Position numbers and translations under genes: made by a program. The notes under the pieces were generated by a model. It did not search any database, had not been told where the DNA came from, and worked only from the letters and a program-made list of their open reading frames with translations. From Bacteroidota bacterium (GTDB lineage: Bacteria; Bacteroidota; Bacteroidia; Chitinophagales; Chitinophagaceae), in contig CANHHX010000001.1 in assembly GCA_947461125.1 (NCBI GenBank), positions 1 to 64,000 of the forward strand: a stretch of 64,000 nucleotides of DNA, written 5' to 3'. This document shows, one piece after another, positions 36,161 through 45,524 of the stretch; the first letter of the stretch is position 1; each line of letters opens with the position of its first letter.

Positions 36161-38071
36161 TTACTTTGATTCTCTAATGTTATGTTGTGCTAACACCTGT
36201 TTAACCCATAGTAATAGATTTATTACTCTCCAATCACGGAAAGGCATGGATTCATTATTCTGGAGGCCTTGGTTTAATAATGTCTTAAATTGATTAAAAT
36301 CAATAATTCCCAATTCGCTATTTGATAAATCGGTTCCAGAAAGTCTTTTTCTCATTTCAAATACCCACTTGCCCATCGGCACAAAAAAGCCAACCTTATC
36401 CTGGCGGTCAAGTATTATATCTGGCACAATACCCCGCATTGCTGCACGAAAAATTGATTTGGTTTCGCCATTCTCAGAAATCAGGAATTCTTCTGGAAGA
36501 CTTAATAAAAATTCAGCAAGAGGAATGGTTAAAAAAGGTACCCTGTTCTCTATAGAAAAACGCATTGCATTGCGATCTCCATACCTTAACAAAGAAGCTA
36601 GACCATTGTGTGTCATAGCATTTAGCAAAACCTCCTTAACCCTTCTTCCTTTTCCATTTTTTAATCTTGTCATCCTTACAGGTCTCAGATTAATGGAAGC
36701 ATTGATAAAGTGATCTTTATTAATCCATTTCGGTATTTTATTTTCACCTGAAATATTCTGTATTGCTTTAAAAACATCATCAGAAATCATTTGCCCTATA
36801 AATGAACGCCAAGCCGACATATTTTTTCTTCCCTCCCATTTCTTCCACCTGTTTGCAAATTGTACCATACCTATAAGGTCTCCTTTCTCAAATAAAGATC
36901 TCATTCTTTGTCCATGATAACCTTGATAACCAGCTAACAATTCATCAGCGCCTTGACCTTCTAGTACCACTTTTACACCTGCTTCTTTTGCTAATTTGAA
37001 TACACGATATTGGGCGTACATACTTGTTGTACAGAAAGGTTCTCCTTGAGCAGAAATGAGATCATAAATGTCTTCATTAAGCTCATGTGGTTTAACTATT
37101 ACTTTATGAGGGATTGCATTGATCTCCTTGTTAACAATATCAATCCATGATTCTTCAGACAATTCAGACTTTTCTGGTATAAAAGAAAATGTATGGATAT
37201 CAATAGATGGCTCGAGGTATCTTGTTGCACAGGCTATAGCAGAAGAATCAATACCTCCTGAAAGTGCAATGCCAAGAGGTACATCACTTCTTAAGTGCAG
37301 CTTAATACTTGATAAAAAAAGTTCTCTCAATCGAACTGTTGCTTCCTGAAAACTTATGTTGTTGTTTTCTTTAATAGATGGTGCCCACCATTTTGTAACC
37401 TGAATCTTTCTAGGCTCCAAAAGGTTAATTGTGATAAAATGTGAAGGTGGAACATGATGGATATCTTTTACAAAAGTGTCCTGCCCAACATCCTGAACAG
37501 CATACATCAAGTAATCATATGCTCTTTGGTTATCAAGCTTAGATCTTTTATTTCTTAATAACATTACGGCATTTATCTCAGAAGCAAAACACAAAGAATC
37601 TTCTTCGTAGGAATAGAACAACGGTTTAATGCCAAACGCATCTCTAACCAATGTGAGGGTATTCATTTTCCTATCTACTACAACAAATGAAAACATACCA
37701 ATAAGCCTTGAGAGACAGGCACTTCCCCAGTGCGCCCATGCTGTAAGTAATACTTCAGTATCGGATTGTGTAACAAAACCATATCCGAGCACCAATAATT
37801 CCTGCCGTATTTCTTTGTAGTTATAAATTTCACCATTAAAAGTGATTGTAAACCTACCATCTTTTGTGGATCTTGGCTGATGTCCTCCTTCTGACAGATC
37901 AATGATTGAGAGGCGTGTCTGTCCTAGGAACAACGTTCCTTCGCGCTCATTTGTAAGTTCAATTCCTTTATCATCAGGTCCTCTGTGTTTCAGTGAATCA
38001 ACTGATTTATTAATAATTGACTCAATGTTTTCAGGTCTTACTTTCCACCAACCTCCAATTATTCCGCACAT
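36161..38071 (-). CDS. asnB: Asparagine synthase-type amidotransferase, copy 2
   Basis: A 636-residue homologue of the 29687-31585 protein. Cys2 follows the initiator in MCGIIGGWW, the glutaminase domain shows SIIDLSEGGHQPRS and FNGEIYNYKEI, and the synthetase domain has LSGGIDSSAIACA (about 265-277) and EGQGADELLAGYQG. It is clearly divergent from copy 1, so the pair is unlikely to be a recent duplication. It lies between the polymerase-like gene and a glycosyltransferase. A role amidating a uronic acid in the glycan is inferred from context. Confidence 0.93.
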   Translation of the reverse strand: MCGIIGGWWKVRPENIESIINKSVDSLKHRGPDDKGIELTNEREGTLFLGQTRLSIIDLSEGGHQPRSTKDGRFTITFNGEIYNYKEIRQELLVLGYGFVTQSDTEVLLTAWAHWGSACLSRLIGMFSFVVVDRKMNTLTLVRDAFGIKPLFYSYEEDSLCFASEINAVMLLRNKRSKLDNQRAYDYLMYAVQDVGQDTFVKDIHHVPPSHFITINLLEPRKIQVTKWWAPSIKENNNISFQEATVRLRELFLSSIKLHLRSDVPLGIALSGGIDSSAIACATRYLEPSIDIHTFSFIPEKSELSEESWIDIVNKEINAIPHKVIVKPHELNEDIYDLISAQGEPFCTTSMYAQYRVFKLAKEAGVKVVLEGQGADELLAGYQGYHGQRMRSLFEKGDLIGMVQFANRWKKWEGRKNMSAWRSFIGQMISDDVFKAIQNISGENKIPKWINKDHFINASINLRPVRMTRLKNGKGRRVKEVLLNAMTHNGLASLLRYGDRNAMRFSIENRVPFLTIPLAEFLLSLPEEFLISENGETKSIFRAAMRGIVPDIILDRQDKVGFFVPMGKWVFEMRKRLSGTDLSNSELGIIDFNQFKTLLNQGLQNNESMPFRDWRVINLLLWVKQVLAQHNIRESK

Positions 38072-38113
38072 ACTTTATTCTATTTTATATCGATAATATA
38101 TTACGTATACCGT

Positions 38114-39265
38114 TTAACTGATTAATGAACATAAAATCGATCTGAGAACTTTCTTTTCCTCTTGAAAACACAATACAGATGCAGCTTTATTAGAAGCGCT
38201 TTTTGCTTCTAATATTTCCGGCATTGTTAAAGAGTTAATAACCTTAGCTGATTCATTCAAGTTAAATGAAGGCAAAATCAACCCACATTGATACTCGTTC
38301 ACTAACCGCGAGATATCCGGTAATGGCGTTGAAATAATCATAAGGCGAGCCTGGATAAATTCAAATAATTTATTCGGCAGACAGTATTTGATATTGAAAG
38401 TAGTAGGTTCCCAGAAAAAGATACCTATATCATACTGATTTAATGTGCCGATCAAACGATCAAATGTTACAGGATCATGAAACCTAATAGCGGGATTATT
38501 ACCTGCCATTTTTTTAAGATTCAAAATATCATTGCTGTTACCAACAAGGTATAGATCAAGCGTGAAACGCATGTCTAGTTTTTCAACCAACTTTATTGTT
38601 TCACCAAGTATACGGTCAGCATTAGCAGAACCATGATGAACTATACGCAATACGTTTTTGTCAACAGGCACAACAGGTTTGTTCTCATAGGTTGGCATGC
38701 TCCTGATAAGATGAGCTTTTATGCAATAATCCTGATGTAATGCATCAACCAGTCCATAAGAAACGGTGACAACCGCTTCGCATTTCTCTAAAAGATGAGT
38801 AAAAACTGCTTTACGATACCCCGCTTCCAGTAAGCGGAACAAAAAATATTTTTCAAATTCTCTTGGATAAAAATCCCGTATATCGAAAAATAATTTTGCC
38901 TTCTGTTTTTCTTTCAGTTCACAAGCAAGCGGGAGGAAATCAATGTGTTCGATAATGATCAGATCCCAACTTTGTCCTTGAGGGATAATACCCGAAGTAA
39001 ATCCCGTGATTTTCCTCGTCAATAAAATTTTTATTTTAAATACCGGAATGAGCCTTCGCAGTATCTTAAGCGAAAAACGGTATATTCTGGCAAGCATGGA
39101 AGAAGACATCTTTGGAAGCAGCAACTGCATGGCAAAAGGGTAGTCATTGCTTGTTTCATCTGACAGAGAGGAAATTTCCGCATTCATTTCCTGAAGTAAT
39201 TCAATGGTTCTTCGTACCCTCCCTAAACGGGTTATTTTACCCTCACATATGATTAAAACCCTCAT
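38114..39265 (-). CDS. GT-B fold glycosyltransferase
   Basis: A 383-residue protein starting MRVLIICEGKITRLGRVRRT, with LFFDIRDFYPREFEKY (around 138-153) like the DLWP segment of GT4 enzymes, KNVLRIVHHGSANADR at the inter-domain start of the donor half, and KLFEFIQARLMIIS with GLILPSF at the donor site. The N-terminal charged motif could bind the acceptor. It lies 38 bases downstream of an acyltransferase and 42 bases upstream of asnB copy 2. This part of the operon is somewhat richer in GC than the blocks on either side. Donor unknown. Confidence 0.82.
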   Translation of the reverse strand: MRVLIICEGKITRLGRVRRTIELLQEMNAEISSLSDETSNDYPFAMQLLLPKMSSSMLARIYRFSLKILRRLIPVFKIKILLTRKITGFTSGIIPQGQSWDLIIIEHIDFLPLACELKEKQKAKLFFDIRDFYPREFEKYFLFRLLEAGYRKAVFTHLLEKCEAVVTVSYGLVDALHQDYCIKAHLIRSMPTYENKPVVPVDKNVLRIVHHGSANADRILGETIKLVEKLDMRFTLDLYLVGNSNDILNLKKMAGNNPAIRFHDPVTFDRLIGTLNQYDIGIFFWEPTTFNIKYCLPNKLFEFIQARLMIISTPLPDISRLVNEYQCGLILPSFNLNESAKVINSLTMPEILEAKSASNKAASVLCFQEEKKVLRSILCSLIS

Positions 39266-39302
39266 AATTTTTTACTTTTAGAATGAAAGCCTACACACTC
39301 AC

Positions 39303-40424
39303 TTATTTAGACATTTTGTGAAAAGCAAAATCTCTCGATCTTACACGGAAAGGTTTTTCAATAAACTTATAAATGAACATACTTGTTAAAAGTGTTACAA
39401 TAATCACAATAATATATGCCATTATTGTTTCAGTAACTGCAAGTTGGGGAAAGGATTCTCCATTAATGACAGCTTCGGGACGTTTGAGTACTAGCCTTAT
39501 AAACTGGTTAGCTATCCATAGGATCAGAAAATGCGACATATAGATAGAATACGATATCTCACCTAATTGTTTGAATATTCCTAAACGCAGTGACTTTTTA
39601 ACAAACCCATCCTTGCTCCTTACTAGTGTAAAAATCAGAGCCCCTGAAATAATGAATATCAGTGGGTATAACTGAAATACGGGATAACGCGATAGGAAAA
39701 TCAAAAGGGCAATTATTGGTATCAAAGGTGTAAAACTAGGAAGTTGGAATTTTTGCTTAGAAATCAGAACAGAAATAAGACATCCAGAACTAAATCCTAA
39801 CAGGCATGTAAGAACGTAACTAAATCTGCTCAATTCAGGTATTTGGATGAAAATATAACTCACCAATAGTACCACTACGAATGCTGCGACCCGCCATTTG
39901 TAGAGATTTAAAATAATAAAAGCGAAAAGCAAATAGGTATAAAATTCAGTGCTGATAGACCATGATGGACTATTAAATGAACCAACATGATCAGTTATAC
40001 CCAATGCCTGAGCTAGTAAGAGATGTGCAGTAAATGCAGAAGCATTATTAATTACAAACGGCGTCGAGTTTGGTGAATTAATACCGTATTGTGTTGAAAG
40101 AATATATTTCAGGTATTCAACACCCAAAAAAATTAGTAAGAGCATTAGGTGAACAGGGTATAGTCTTCCAAAACGTAAAAATTGAAATCGCAGGAGATCC
40201 TTACTTGTTTTGATACTGTTTGCGTATGCATTATAAATAACAAATCCCGATAAGACAAAGAACAATTCTACCATTAAATAACCATTCCGGAATATGGAGA
40301 TATTAAAAAAACTACTATTCCAGTTTGGTATGTGTTCAAATACAACAAGCAGGGCAGCAATGCCTCTTATGCTTTCCAGCTCTTCATACTTTCCGGTTTT
40401 AAGTAGTAATGGATTGTTAAGCAT
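39303..40424 (-). CDS. OafA-type membrane O-acyltransferase
   Basis: A 373-residue acyltransferase-3 family protein with about ten transmembrane helices. The conserved N-terminal LESIRGIAALLVVFEHI holds the Arg and His of the active site, and FFVLSGFVIYNAY follows in helix 2. There is no SGNH domain, so it is the short form. It probably acetylates a sugar of the repeat unit at the membrane. A separate MBOAT/SGNH pair at 53441-55816 means the locus has at least two O-acylation systems. It lies 11 bases after the wbpD-like gene. Confidence 0.9.
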   Translation of the reverse strand: MLNNPLLLKTGKYEELESIRGIAALLVVFEHIPNWNSSFFNISIFRNGYLMVELFFVLSGFVIYNAYANSIKTSKDLLRFQFLRFGRLYPVHLMLLLIFLGVEYLKYILSTQYGINSPNSTPFVINNASAFTAHLLLAQALGITDHVGSFNSPSWSISTEFYTYLLFAFIILNLYKWRVAAFVVVLLVSYIFIQIPELSRFSYVLTCLLGFSSGCLISVLISKQKFQLPSFTPLIPIIALLIFLSRYPVFQLYPLIFIISGALIFTLVRSKDGFVKKSLRLGIFKQLGEISYSIYMSHFLILWIANQFIRLVLKRPEAVINGESFPQLAVTETIMAYIIVIIVTLLTSMFIYKFIEKPFRVRSRDFAFHKMSK

Positions 40425-40435
40425 TTATTCGGTTT

Positions 40436-41020
40436 CTAGTTTGTGTTTGTTTTAATGAGTATTCCGTCATTTAGTTCGTATTCAGATCCATCACCTTTAC
40501 ATTTTGCTTTTCCATTCCCGGTTAATGGCAATTCCAGTTTTTCGCCATAAGCACTCATCCAGCCGATTTGTTTTGCTGGTACACCGGCCATTAATGCGAA
40601 AGCCTTTACATTTTTATTTACTACAGCACCTGCTGCAATGAACGCATATTCCTCAATCACTACCCCGCAGACTATGGTGGAATTAGCTCCAAAAGTAACA
40701 CCTCTTTTAATTACTGTATTCCGATATTCACTTTTACGGGATATGTGACTCCTTGGGTTATATACGTTTGTAAAAACCATGCTCGGCCCGCAGAAAACAT
40801 CATCATCCAAATGTATATTATCATATATCGAAACATTATTCTGTATTTTACAATTGTTGCCGATAAACACTTTATTTGCAATGAAAACGTTTTGACCAAT
40901 ACTGCAATCACTCCCTATTTTGGCTTCAGCAGAAATATGCGTCCAATGCCAGATTTTTGTATTGTCACCGATAATAGCGCCTTCATCAATAATTGCTGTG
41001 ATATGTGCTGAATATCTCAT
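40436..41020 (-). CDS. wbpD: WbpD-like UDP-sugar N-acetyltransferase
   Basis: A 194-residue left-handed beta-helix acetyltransferase when read from the ATG at 41020; the frame also opens at a TTG 33 bases upstream, inside the preceding gene. Hexapeptide repeats run from about residue 10 ([33 protein letters not shown]) to about 150, and [14 protein letters not shown] is the loop found in WbpD. WbpD acetylates the 3-amino group of UDP-GlcNAc(3NH2)A. The wbpB-like gene directly upstream, plus wbpE and wbpA elsewhere in the operon, support this over other acetyltransferases. Confidence 0.87.
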   Translation of the reverse strand: MRYSAHITAIIDEGAIIGDNTKIWHWTHISAEAKIGSDCSIGQNVFIANKVFIGNNCKIQNNVSIYDNIHLDDDVFCGPSMVFTNVYNPRSHISRKSEYRNTVIKRGVTFGANSTIVCGVVIEEYAFIAAGAVVNKNVKAFALMAGVPAKQIGWMSAYGEKLELPLTGNGKAKCKGDGSEYELNDGILIKTNTN

Positions 41021-41037
41021 ATTAAGTTTTTTGGAAA

Positions 41038-41982
41038 TCAGATTTTTTTGCAAAAAGGATGGAAATCATTTTCCAGTGCAGAGATTTTTGCATTACGGAT
41101 ATGATGTACCATTTCAATAGAATTTTTAGCTTCACTTATATCGAAGCCTTTACCATCCAATATGTGCTTATAGCTTTCTGTATGTAGGTCAGTAAATCCC
41201 TCTGAAAACTCAATTTCTTCACCGGCAATTTTTATTGACCTGTAAGTACGCTGTCCTTTTTCTTTTTGTTCTGAAGGTAAATGCTCTGAGTTAATAGAAA
41301 GAAACCAACGTACTCTTGCATTTTCTAGTTGTAAAAATCCTGATGCGCAATCGGGGTTATTAACATGTACCAATGAAGAAACCTGTTTACCAAATATCCA
41401 TGATATCATATCAAAAAAATGAACCCCTATATTTGTTGCAATTCCACCAGATTTAGCAACATCTCCCTTCCAGCTCTGGTAATACCAACTTCCTCTGGAT
41501 GTAATGTAGGTAATATCAACATCAGCCATTTCAGATTGTGTCTTTTCATATTTTTTATGCAATGCAATAATTGCAGGATGTAACCTTAATTGTAAAATAG
41601 TAAATATCTTTTTATCTCCTTCTTTTTCTACTTCTGCAAGGGCATCAACATTCCAGGGATTCAAAACAATTGGCTTTTCACATATTGCATGCGCATTATT
41701 GCGTAAAGCAAACCTGATATGTGCATCGTGCAGATAGTTGGGTGAGCAAATGCTCATATAGTCAATACCTTTTTGTTTTCTTTTTAATTTATCAATATGC
41801 CTATCGAATCGTTCAAATTCGGTAAAAAAATATGCATCTGGGAAAAAACTATCTAAAGTACCAACGCTGTCGTTTGGATCAAATGCCGCTTTTAATGCAT
41901 TATTTGTTTCTTTAATTGCCCGCATATGGCGATTCGCAATATATCCAGCTGCTCCTATAAGTGCAAAATTTAATTCAGACAT
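41038..41982 (-). CDS. wbpB: WbpB-like UDP-GlcNAcA 3-dehydrogenase
   Basis: A 314-residue Gfo/Idh/MocA oxidoreductase closely patterned on WbpB/WlbA. It starts with [18 protein letters not shown], has the catalytic-lysine [12 protein letters not shown] (about 99-110), and a substrate region [15 protein letters not shown] then [19 protein letters not shown]. It oxidises C3 of UDP-N-acetylglucosaminuronic acid, in some homologues with internal NAD recycling. The next gene is wbpD, 17 bases away. WbpE, which uses its product, lies 18 kb upstream in the same operon, so the pathway genes have been split apart. Confidence 0.92.
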   Translation of the reverse strand: MSELNFALIGAAGYIANRHMRAIKETNNALKAAFDPNDSVGTLDSFFPDAYFFTEFERFDRHIDKLKRKQKGIDYMSICSPNYLHDAHIRFALRNNAHAICEKPIVLNPWNVDALAEVEKEGDKKIFTILQLRLHPAIIALHKKYEKTQSEMADVDITYITSRGSWYYQSWKGDVAKSGGIATNIGVHFFDMISWIFGKQVSSLVHVNNPDCASGFLQLENARVRWFLSINSEHLPSEQKEKGQRTYRSIKIAGEEIEFSEGFTDLHTESYKHILDGKGFDISEAKNSIEMVHHIRNAKISALENDFHPFCKKI

Positions 41983-42035
41983 TAATTTTATTTATTTACA
42001 ATTTTAAAAAATCATAACCACAATAATCACAGATC

Positions 42036-43202
42036 TTATTTTCCAGATTTTTTGAGAAATCTATATAGATTAACTAACATCTTGTATAGTTTTCTTTCCT
42101 CCCCATCTTTAAAAAACCAGTCCCACAAACCTTTCTCACTACCATACAATTCATGTGGCTTTTCAGGTCTACTTAAATAATCGGAGAATTGTTCTTTTGA
42201 CCAACCCATTTTTTTAAGGAAATACTCTGTATCATCTTTTAATAACTGTTCGGATAAAAATGCAGGTATTTTTAAAAGGTTGAGTGCCTCCTCACGGGTC
42301 ATCTGACCAGATGCTACCAATGTTCCAAGATGCAATAATCTTTTATCAACACCAAATTTTGTTGGCAATATATACCCTTGGTAAAACCGGGTAAAGATAG
42401 ATTCGTAGTGTTTAAAAGGATACCTGTGATAACCATACCCTTCTTCAAGTGCGTCTAGTACCTCGTTTTTATTATACTCAAAAAAATCAAGGAAAGAAAT
42501 CCAGTGTATTTTTTTGACAAACTCAAAACGTACAAAATCAATAGTACTGAAAGCTGGAAAAGTATTTAGTTTTGGACCTCCCATTTTTTGGCTTATCATT
42601 TTGATATTTTTCTTATCAAACTTAAACCAATTCCATCTCTTAGGTAATGCCATTCCTTCAGTAGCCTGATTAGTTCCTGCCAATATATATTTGATGCCAT
42701 ACTTGGCGGCTAATTTATAATTCACGCCCAGCATGGCATTGTCATATAATAACTCAACATCAATTACATCTGCATCAAAGAAAGCCTGCATCAATCCTTT
42801 GTATTCTGGCCAATCAATTACATGTGTATACAAATCCACTTTCAATATCCTGACGAGATTCGCGATATTATTCTGAGCAAGTTCGGAATTCCATCCATTA
42901 TCCATATGAACAGCCAGAGGGCGAAGACCACACTTAACAGCTTGCACAAGTGCCCAGGAACTATCCACACCACCTGATAAGCCGATAATACAATCATATC
43001 GCTTCCCTTTACCGGTTATTTTTATTGTATTTATGAATTCGTTCAGCTCTTTTTCCTTTTTATCAGCATTTTTTTGCTGCATTGGTTGGTAACGTACTAA
43101 AAAATCAGAACAATAGTTACATATCCCTTCTTTATTAAAAGTGATATCGATAGCACTCGTGTCCATAACACAGCGCCTACATATTTGGTATTCTTTTCCC
43201 AT
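42036..43202 (-). CDS. wbpG: WbpG-type N-acetyl sugar amidotransferase
   Basis: A 388-residue ATP-pyrophosphatase-type amidotransferase. A probable zinc site uses CRRCVMDTS and ICNYCSDF near the N-terminus, and the PP-loop is GLSGGVDSSWALV (around 73-85). With a HisH/HisF pair that provides ammonia, WbpG-family enzymes turn an acetamido group into an acetamidino group. The hisF-like gene begins one base beyond its start and the hisH-like gene follows, forming one complete cassette. The adjoining wbpB and wbpD point to UDP-ManNAc3NAcA-type sugars as substrate. Paralogous to the protein at 51616-52770. Confidence 0.92.
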   Translation of the reverse strand: MGKEYQICRRCVMDTSAIDITFNKEGICNYCSDFLVRYQPMQQKNADKKEKELNEFINTIKITGKGKRYDCIIGLSGGVDSSWALVQAVKCGLRPLAVHMDNGWNSELAQNNIANLVRILKVDLYTHVIDWPEYKGLMQAFFDADVIDVELLYDNAMLGVNYKLAAKYGIKYILAGTNQATEGMALPKRWNWFKFDKKNIKMISQKMGGPKLNTFPAFSTIDFVRFEFVKKIHWISFLDFFEYNKNEVLDALEEGYGYHRYPFKHYESIFTRFYQGYILPTKFGVDKRLLHLGTLVASGQMTREEALNLLKIPAFLSEQLLKDDTEYFLKKMGWSKEQFSDYLSRPEKPHELYGSEKGLWDWFFKDGEERKLYKMLVNLYRFLKKSGK

Positions 43203-43203
43203 A

Positions 43204-43965
43204 TTATGAATTAAGTAGGATTTCCAATTCTTTGTATTGAGGATAAGTAATCAAAACAGCCCGATGGGGACCGTGAAAAACAAAAAAAGCACCAACTGCA
43301 ACAGCACTTGCACCTGCGTTTACAGCAAGTTTGATGTCATTAAGTTTTCCTACACCTCCTAATGCGATAAGAGGCACAGAAATGGCTCCACTTATTTGTT
43401 GAATCAACTCAATGTCCATACCTTCCATTACACCGTCATGATCGACGCTATTTAATACTATTTCTCCTGCGCCAGAATCAATTGCAATTTTAATAAAATC
43501 TAGTATGTTGGTTGACAATATTTTTTCGCGGGTAGCGGAATATAATTGCCTTTTTCCCAACCAGTTCTTTTTGATATCGATTGACACCAGCACGCTCTGG
43601 CTCCCAAATCTAGAAGAAATCTGCGAAATCAAAGAGGGATTTTCAAGAGCCGCTGTTTGAAGACATATTTTTTCAACTCCGATAGAAAATAGTCTGTGAG
43701 CATGCTCTACACTAGTAATACCACCACCATATGAAAGAGGCATAAAACATTCACCGGCAAACTGCTCAATCAAGTGATAATTCGGCTCTTGCTTAGCATT
43801 GGTTGCAGTTATGTCTAATACCATCAATTCGTCTACCTCCTTATCATTAAAGATTCGTATAGCATTAATAGGATCACCAACATACTTGGGATTCTTAAAT
43901 TTATAAGTTTTTACTAACCCTCCGTTCTTAAGAAGTAGACATGGAATGATACGGTGTCTAAGCAT
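43204..43965 (-). CDS. HisF-like ammonia-channel partner of the WbpG cassette
   Basis: A 253-residue TIM barrel of the HisF family. Its first strand reads RIIPCLLLKNGGLVKTYKFK; the catalytic aspartate that follows this strand in genuine HisF (in CLDVKDG) is absent. ISYVG-type features remain (YVGDPINAIRIFND, the ALGGVGKL phosphate site). In amidotransferase cassettes this subunit channels ammonia from HisH to WbpG rather than making imidazole glycerol phosphate. It lies one base upstream of wbpG and 54 bases downstream of the hisH-like gene. A second HisF-like gene at 50249-50995 is a paralogue. Confidence 0.9.
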   Translation of the reverse strand: MLRHRIIPCLLLKNGGLVKTYKFKNPKYVGDPINAIRIFNDKEVDELMVLDITATNAKQEPNYHLIEQFAGECFMPLSYGGGITSVEHAHRLFSIGVEKICLQTAALENPSLISQISSRFGSQSVLVSIDIKKNWLGKRQLYSATREKILSTNILDFIKIAIDSGAGEIVLNSVDHDGVMEGMDIELIQQISGAISVPLIALGGVGKLNDIKLAVNAGASAVAVGAFFVFHGPHRAVLITYPQYKELEILLNS

Positions 43966-44019
43966 AATAATTGCAAAATTTTTGAATACCTAATACCTTT
44001 ATACTCCTTGTTTCAGTCA

Positions 44020-44628
44020 TTATAGATCAGCAAATTTTTTTAATAATTTCATGCCAAAGCTGTGGCTTTTTTCGGGATGAAACTGGGTACCAAAAATATT
44101 ATCTTTTTCAATAGCAGTGACAAACATGTATCCATATTTTGCTTTTGCAGTAACTAACTCTTCTGCACATTTCACATAATAAGAATGCACCATATAAAAC
44201 CTTGGCTTTTCAATATTTTCGAAAAGCGTAGCCTTATTTTGTGTAAATATATCAGTCCACCCCATGTGAGGTATTTTATAAGAAGAGGGCATTTGTGTAG
44301 TGTCAAATTTTACTACTTCGCCCGGTAACCAGGCTAGACCTTTCTCTAGCCCTTCTTCACTTTTTTCAAATAACATTTGATGGCCAACGCATATTCCCAA
44401 AGTGGGTGTTTTCTCATTTATCACTTTTTTGTGAATCACAGTTTTTAACCCACTTGCATTAAACTGTTGCATACAATAATCAAAATGGCCTACACCCGGT
44501 AACAATATTTTTGATGCATTGGCAATTACTTCCACATCATTTGTAATACAGCTTTCTGCTCCAATTTTTTTGAACATATTATGGATAGAAAGAAGGTTGC
44601 CAACATTATAATTGATTATTGCTATCAT
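44020..44628 (-). CDS. HisH-like glutaminase of the WbpG cassette
   Basis: A 202-residue class I glutamine amidotransferase. It starts IAIINYNVGNLLSIHNMF, has the nucleophile C80 in LGICVGHQMLF and the catalytic His-Pro-Glu in TQFHPEKSHS near residue 184, so the triad is intact. It releases ammonia from glutamine for WbpG through the HisF-like barrel encoded next. No other histidine-biosynthesis gene is nearby, supporting a dedicated sugar-amidation role. It is preceded by a methyltransferase gene after 32 bases. Confidence 0.92.
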   Translation of the reverse strand: MIAIINYNVGNLLSIHNMFKKIGAESCITNDVEVIANASKILLPGVGHFDYCMQQFNASGLKTVIHKKVINEKTPTLGICVGHQMLFEKSEEGLEKGLAWLPGEVVKFDTTQMPSSYKIPHMGWTDIFTQNKATLFENIEKPRFYMVHSYYVKCAEELVTAKAKYGYMFVTAIEKDNIFGTQFHPEKSHSFGMKLLKKFADL

Positions 44629-44660
44629 AAACCTATCTAATACTTATATAATCGTTCATA

Positions 44661-45524
44661 CTAATTCTTTCTCATTACAAATGTTGTTCGAGGTTGATGT
44701 CCATAACTAACGCTTAGTCTTTTTTCAATTAATTCCAATCCATGTTCTTTTCCACATATAGCAACTTGTTCAGGACTAAATCTAACTGGATAAATATTTA
44801 AGGACTCTAAACCTATTGGATGATCAAAAGGGTCCCTATAATCTGCAACTGCATCTATAAGTTCAACAAAAAATAAACATCCTGGATTCATCAAACTTTG
44901 ATATTCTCCAAAAAAATCAATTAATAATTTACTCCGAACATCATAATCCCTTGGATTTTCAATTTGCTTGTTACCATAATTACCCATCCATGCAGAAAAA
45001 ACCCAATGCAAGGCAGTTATAACATCATACTTGCCATTTTGGAAAGGTTTAAAGCCATCGTCTAACAAGAAACTAGTTTCAGTATAATCAAATTTATCTT
45101 TTAATATACTTGCAATTTTAATACACTCTGGTAATAAATCTCTACCCTCTACAAATTTGAATCCCTGGTCCGCAAGATGAAAAACCATTATTCCTGTACC
45201 ACATCCAGTAACTAATATTTTTTTATTTTTATCAACTTTTTCATTAATGAATTTTAATGTAAAATTTGTTAAGGGGTCTTTATCATCACGTTCAAATGCT
45301 GTATAAAACCAAGATAATTGGTTTCCATTAACTAAACCTAACCCCTGATCCACTACAATTTTTTTAGCTTCAATATCAGAGTATCTACTTTTAATAAATT
45401 GAGGATTTTGATTTACTCCTTTTCTCAATAACTTTTTTATACTTTTTGTAAAGTTTCTCTTTAATTCATATGTAAAAGCTAAACGTTTTGCAGTAGAGAT
45501 ACTTCCGTGATTGAACTCATTCAT
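44661..45524 (-). CDS. Class I SAM-dependent methyltransferase
   Basis: A 287-residue protein. SAM motif I is ILVTGCGTGIMVFHLADQG (around 105-123), then EGRDLLPECIKIA and YDVITALHWVFSAW for motifs II-III. The preceding 90 residues are an extra N-terminal part that may bind the acceptor. It overlaps the flippase gene by 8 bases. A sugar or lipid-carrier methylation in repeat-unit synthesis is expected, but the substrate is not evident. It lacks FkbM features and differs from the Pse-associated methylase at 52773. Confidence 0.82.
   Translation of the reverse strand: MNEFNHGSISTAKRLAFTYELKRNFTKSIKKLLRKGVNQNPQFIKSRYSDIEAKKIVVDQGLGLVNGNQLSWFYTAFERDDKDPLTNFTLKFINEKVDKNKKILVTGCGTGIMVFHLADQGFKFVEGRDLLPECIKIASILKDKFDYTETSFLLDDGFKPFQNGKYDVITALHWVFSAWMGNYGNKQIENPRDYDVRSKLLIDFFGEYQSLMNPGCLFFVELIDAVADYRDPFDHPIGLESLNIYPVRFSPEQVAICGKEHGLELIEKRLSVSYGHQPRTTFVMRKN

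Noticed and set aside
43204-44628. Histidine biosynthesis genes hisF and hisH
   Set aside because: Amidotransferase neighbours, absent HisF catalytic aspartate and absence of other his genes point to sugar amidation.
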